From: an uncultured Bacteroidales bacterium
GTDB lineage: Bacteria; Bacteroidota; Bacteroidia; Bacteroidales; Bacteroidaceae
Reading direction: 5' to 3'
DNA: 49,807 bases
Assembly: GCA_902775975.1 (NCBI GenBank)
Contig: CACYOC010000034.1
Location: forward strand, 1 to 49,807
Shown here: positions 49,678 through 49,807 of the stretch, piece by piece
How positions within the stretch are numbered: the stretch's first letter is position 1
Layout of the letters: every line of letters starts with the position of its first letter
Translations under genes and position numbers: made by a program
The notes under the pieces: model-generated
The model's input: only the letters and a program-made list of their open reading frames with translations
Told to the model about the DNA's origin: nothing
Databases searched by the model: none

Positions 49678-49807
49678 TCAATTCTTCAATTTATTAACGA
49701 TAGCAACTAGGAAGCCCAGGGTGATGAATGCACCCGGAGGCAACACGAAGAGCAGGATGTTGTAGGTCTCGGGCAGCAGGGTGAATCCGAAGACAGAACC
49801 TGAGCCA
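49678..49807 (-). CDS. rnfE: Rnf complex subunit E, C-terminal end
   Basis: The last 42 codons of a gene that enters from the right edge: GSVFGFTLLPETYNILLFVL, then PPGAFITLGFLVAIVNKLKN and stop. This end (LPPGAFI.LG followed by a helix) is that of RnfE/NqrD. It lies 20 bases before rnfA, the usual gene order. Short ttcaattcttcaa repeats mark the stop region. Confidence 0.85.
   Translation of the reverse strand, partial: GSGSVFGFTLLPETYNILLFVLPPGAFITLGFLVAIVNKLKN

Overview
The window comes from a member of the Bacteroidales, most likely Prevotella or a close relative. Promoters follow the Bacteroidetes pattern (a -33 TTTG and a -7 TAnnTTTG about 20 bases apart). Marker genes fit too: serine palmitoyltransferase, DUF3256, DUF4296, DUF4876, DUF5687 and DUF6850 proteins, a BspA-like leucine-rich surface protein, a TonB-dependent receptor with a carboxypeptidase-like N-terminus, an eukaryote-like IleS and an rnf operon. 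Both window ends cut a gene (a type III restriction subunit at the left, rnfE at the right).

Layout. 1-2.6 kb is a decaying defence/toxin-antitoxin zone: a type III restriction subunit, a frameshifted XRE regulator and a ruined hipBA pair whose hipB is broken by a perfect 23-bp tandem duplication. 2.9-4.6 kb holds a YgjP-like metallopeptidase, an HU-like protein and tRNA-Pro. 4.6-7.4 kb has sphingolipid synthesis (spt) divergent from a lipid kinase, then a tiny FeoB-associated Cys-rich protein. 7.4-8.8 kb has tRNA-Cys and tRNA-Arg with near-identical promoters, then rplU-rpmA. 9.0-21.8 kb is a long minus-strand housekeeping run (DUF3256, paaK-like, rsmE, nucleoside permease, DUF4296, lspA, dksA-like, ileS, tilS, rlmI, 3'-5' exonuclease). 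22-27.2 kb reads rightward: ftsK, lolA-like, DUF5687, rlmH. 27.2-29 kb carries a TPR protein and leuB.

29.1-40.4 kb is the accessory core. It has a REP-type Y1 transposase with an extra SLOG/DprA-like C-terminus beside a 22-bp-period palindromic array, a likely orphan small RNA, a two-gene DNA methyltransferase plus PLD-SNF2 helicase cassette preceded by a ~375-nt densely structured leader RNA, two Fic proteins each with a 12-bp repeat in the interdomain linker, and a 39-codon stump of hsdM. 40.5-48.9 kb is one minus-strand operon: heavy-metal-associated protein, TonB receptor, DUF4876 lipoprotein, DUF6850 barrel and BspA-like surface protein, probably a metal-linked uptake system. The end is rnfE-rnfA of the ion-pumping Rnf complex.

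The best candidates for something undescribed are the structured RNA fused to the methyltransferase/helicase operon, the RAYT-SLOG protein with its repeat array, the 75-bp tRNA-mimic repeats before tRNA-Cys, and a divergent promoter block duplicated between ftsK and leuB. All functional statements are read from sequence without database searches.
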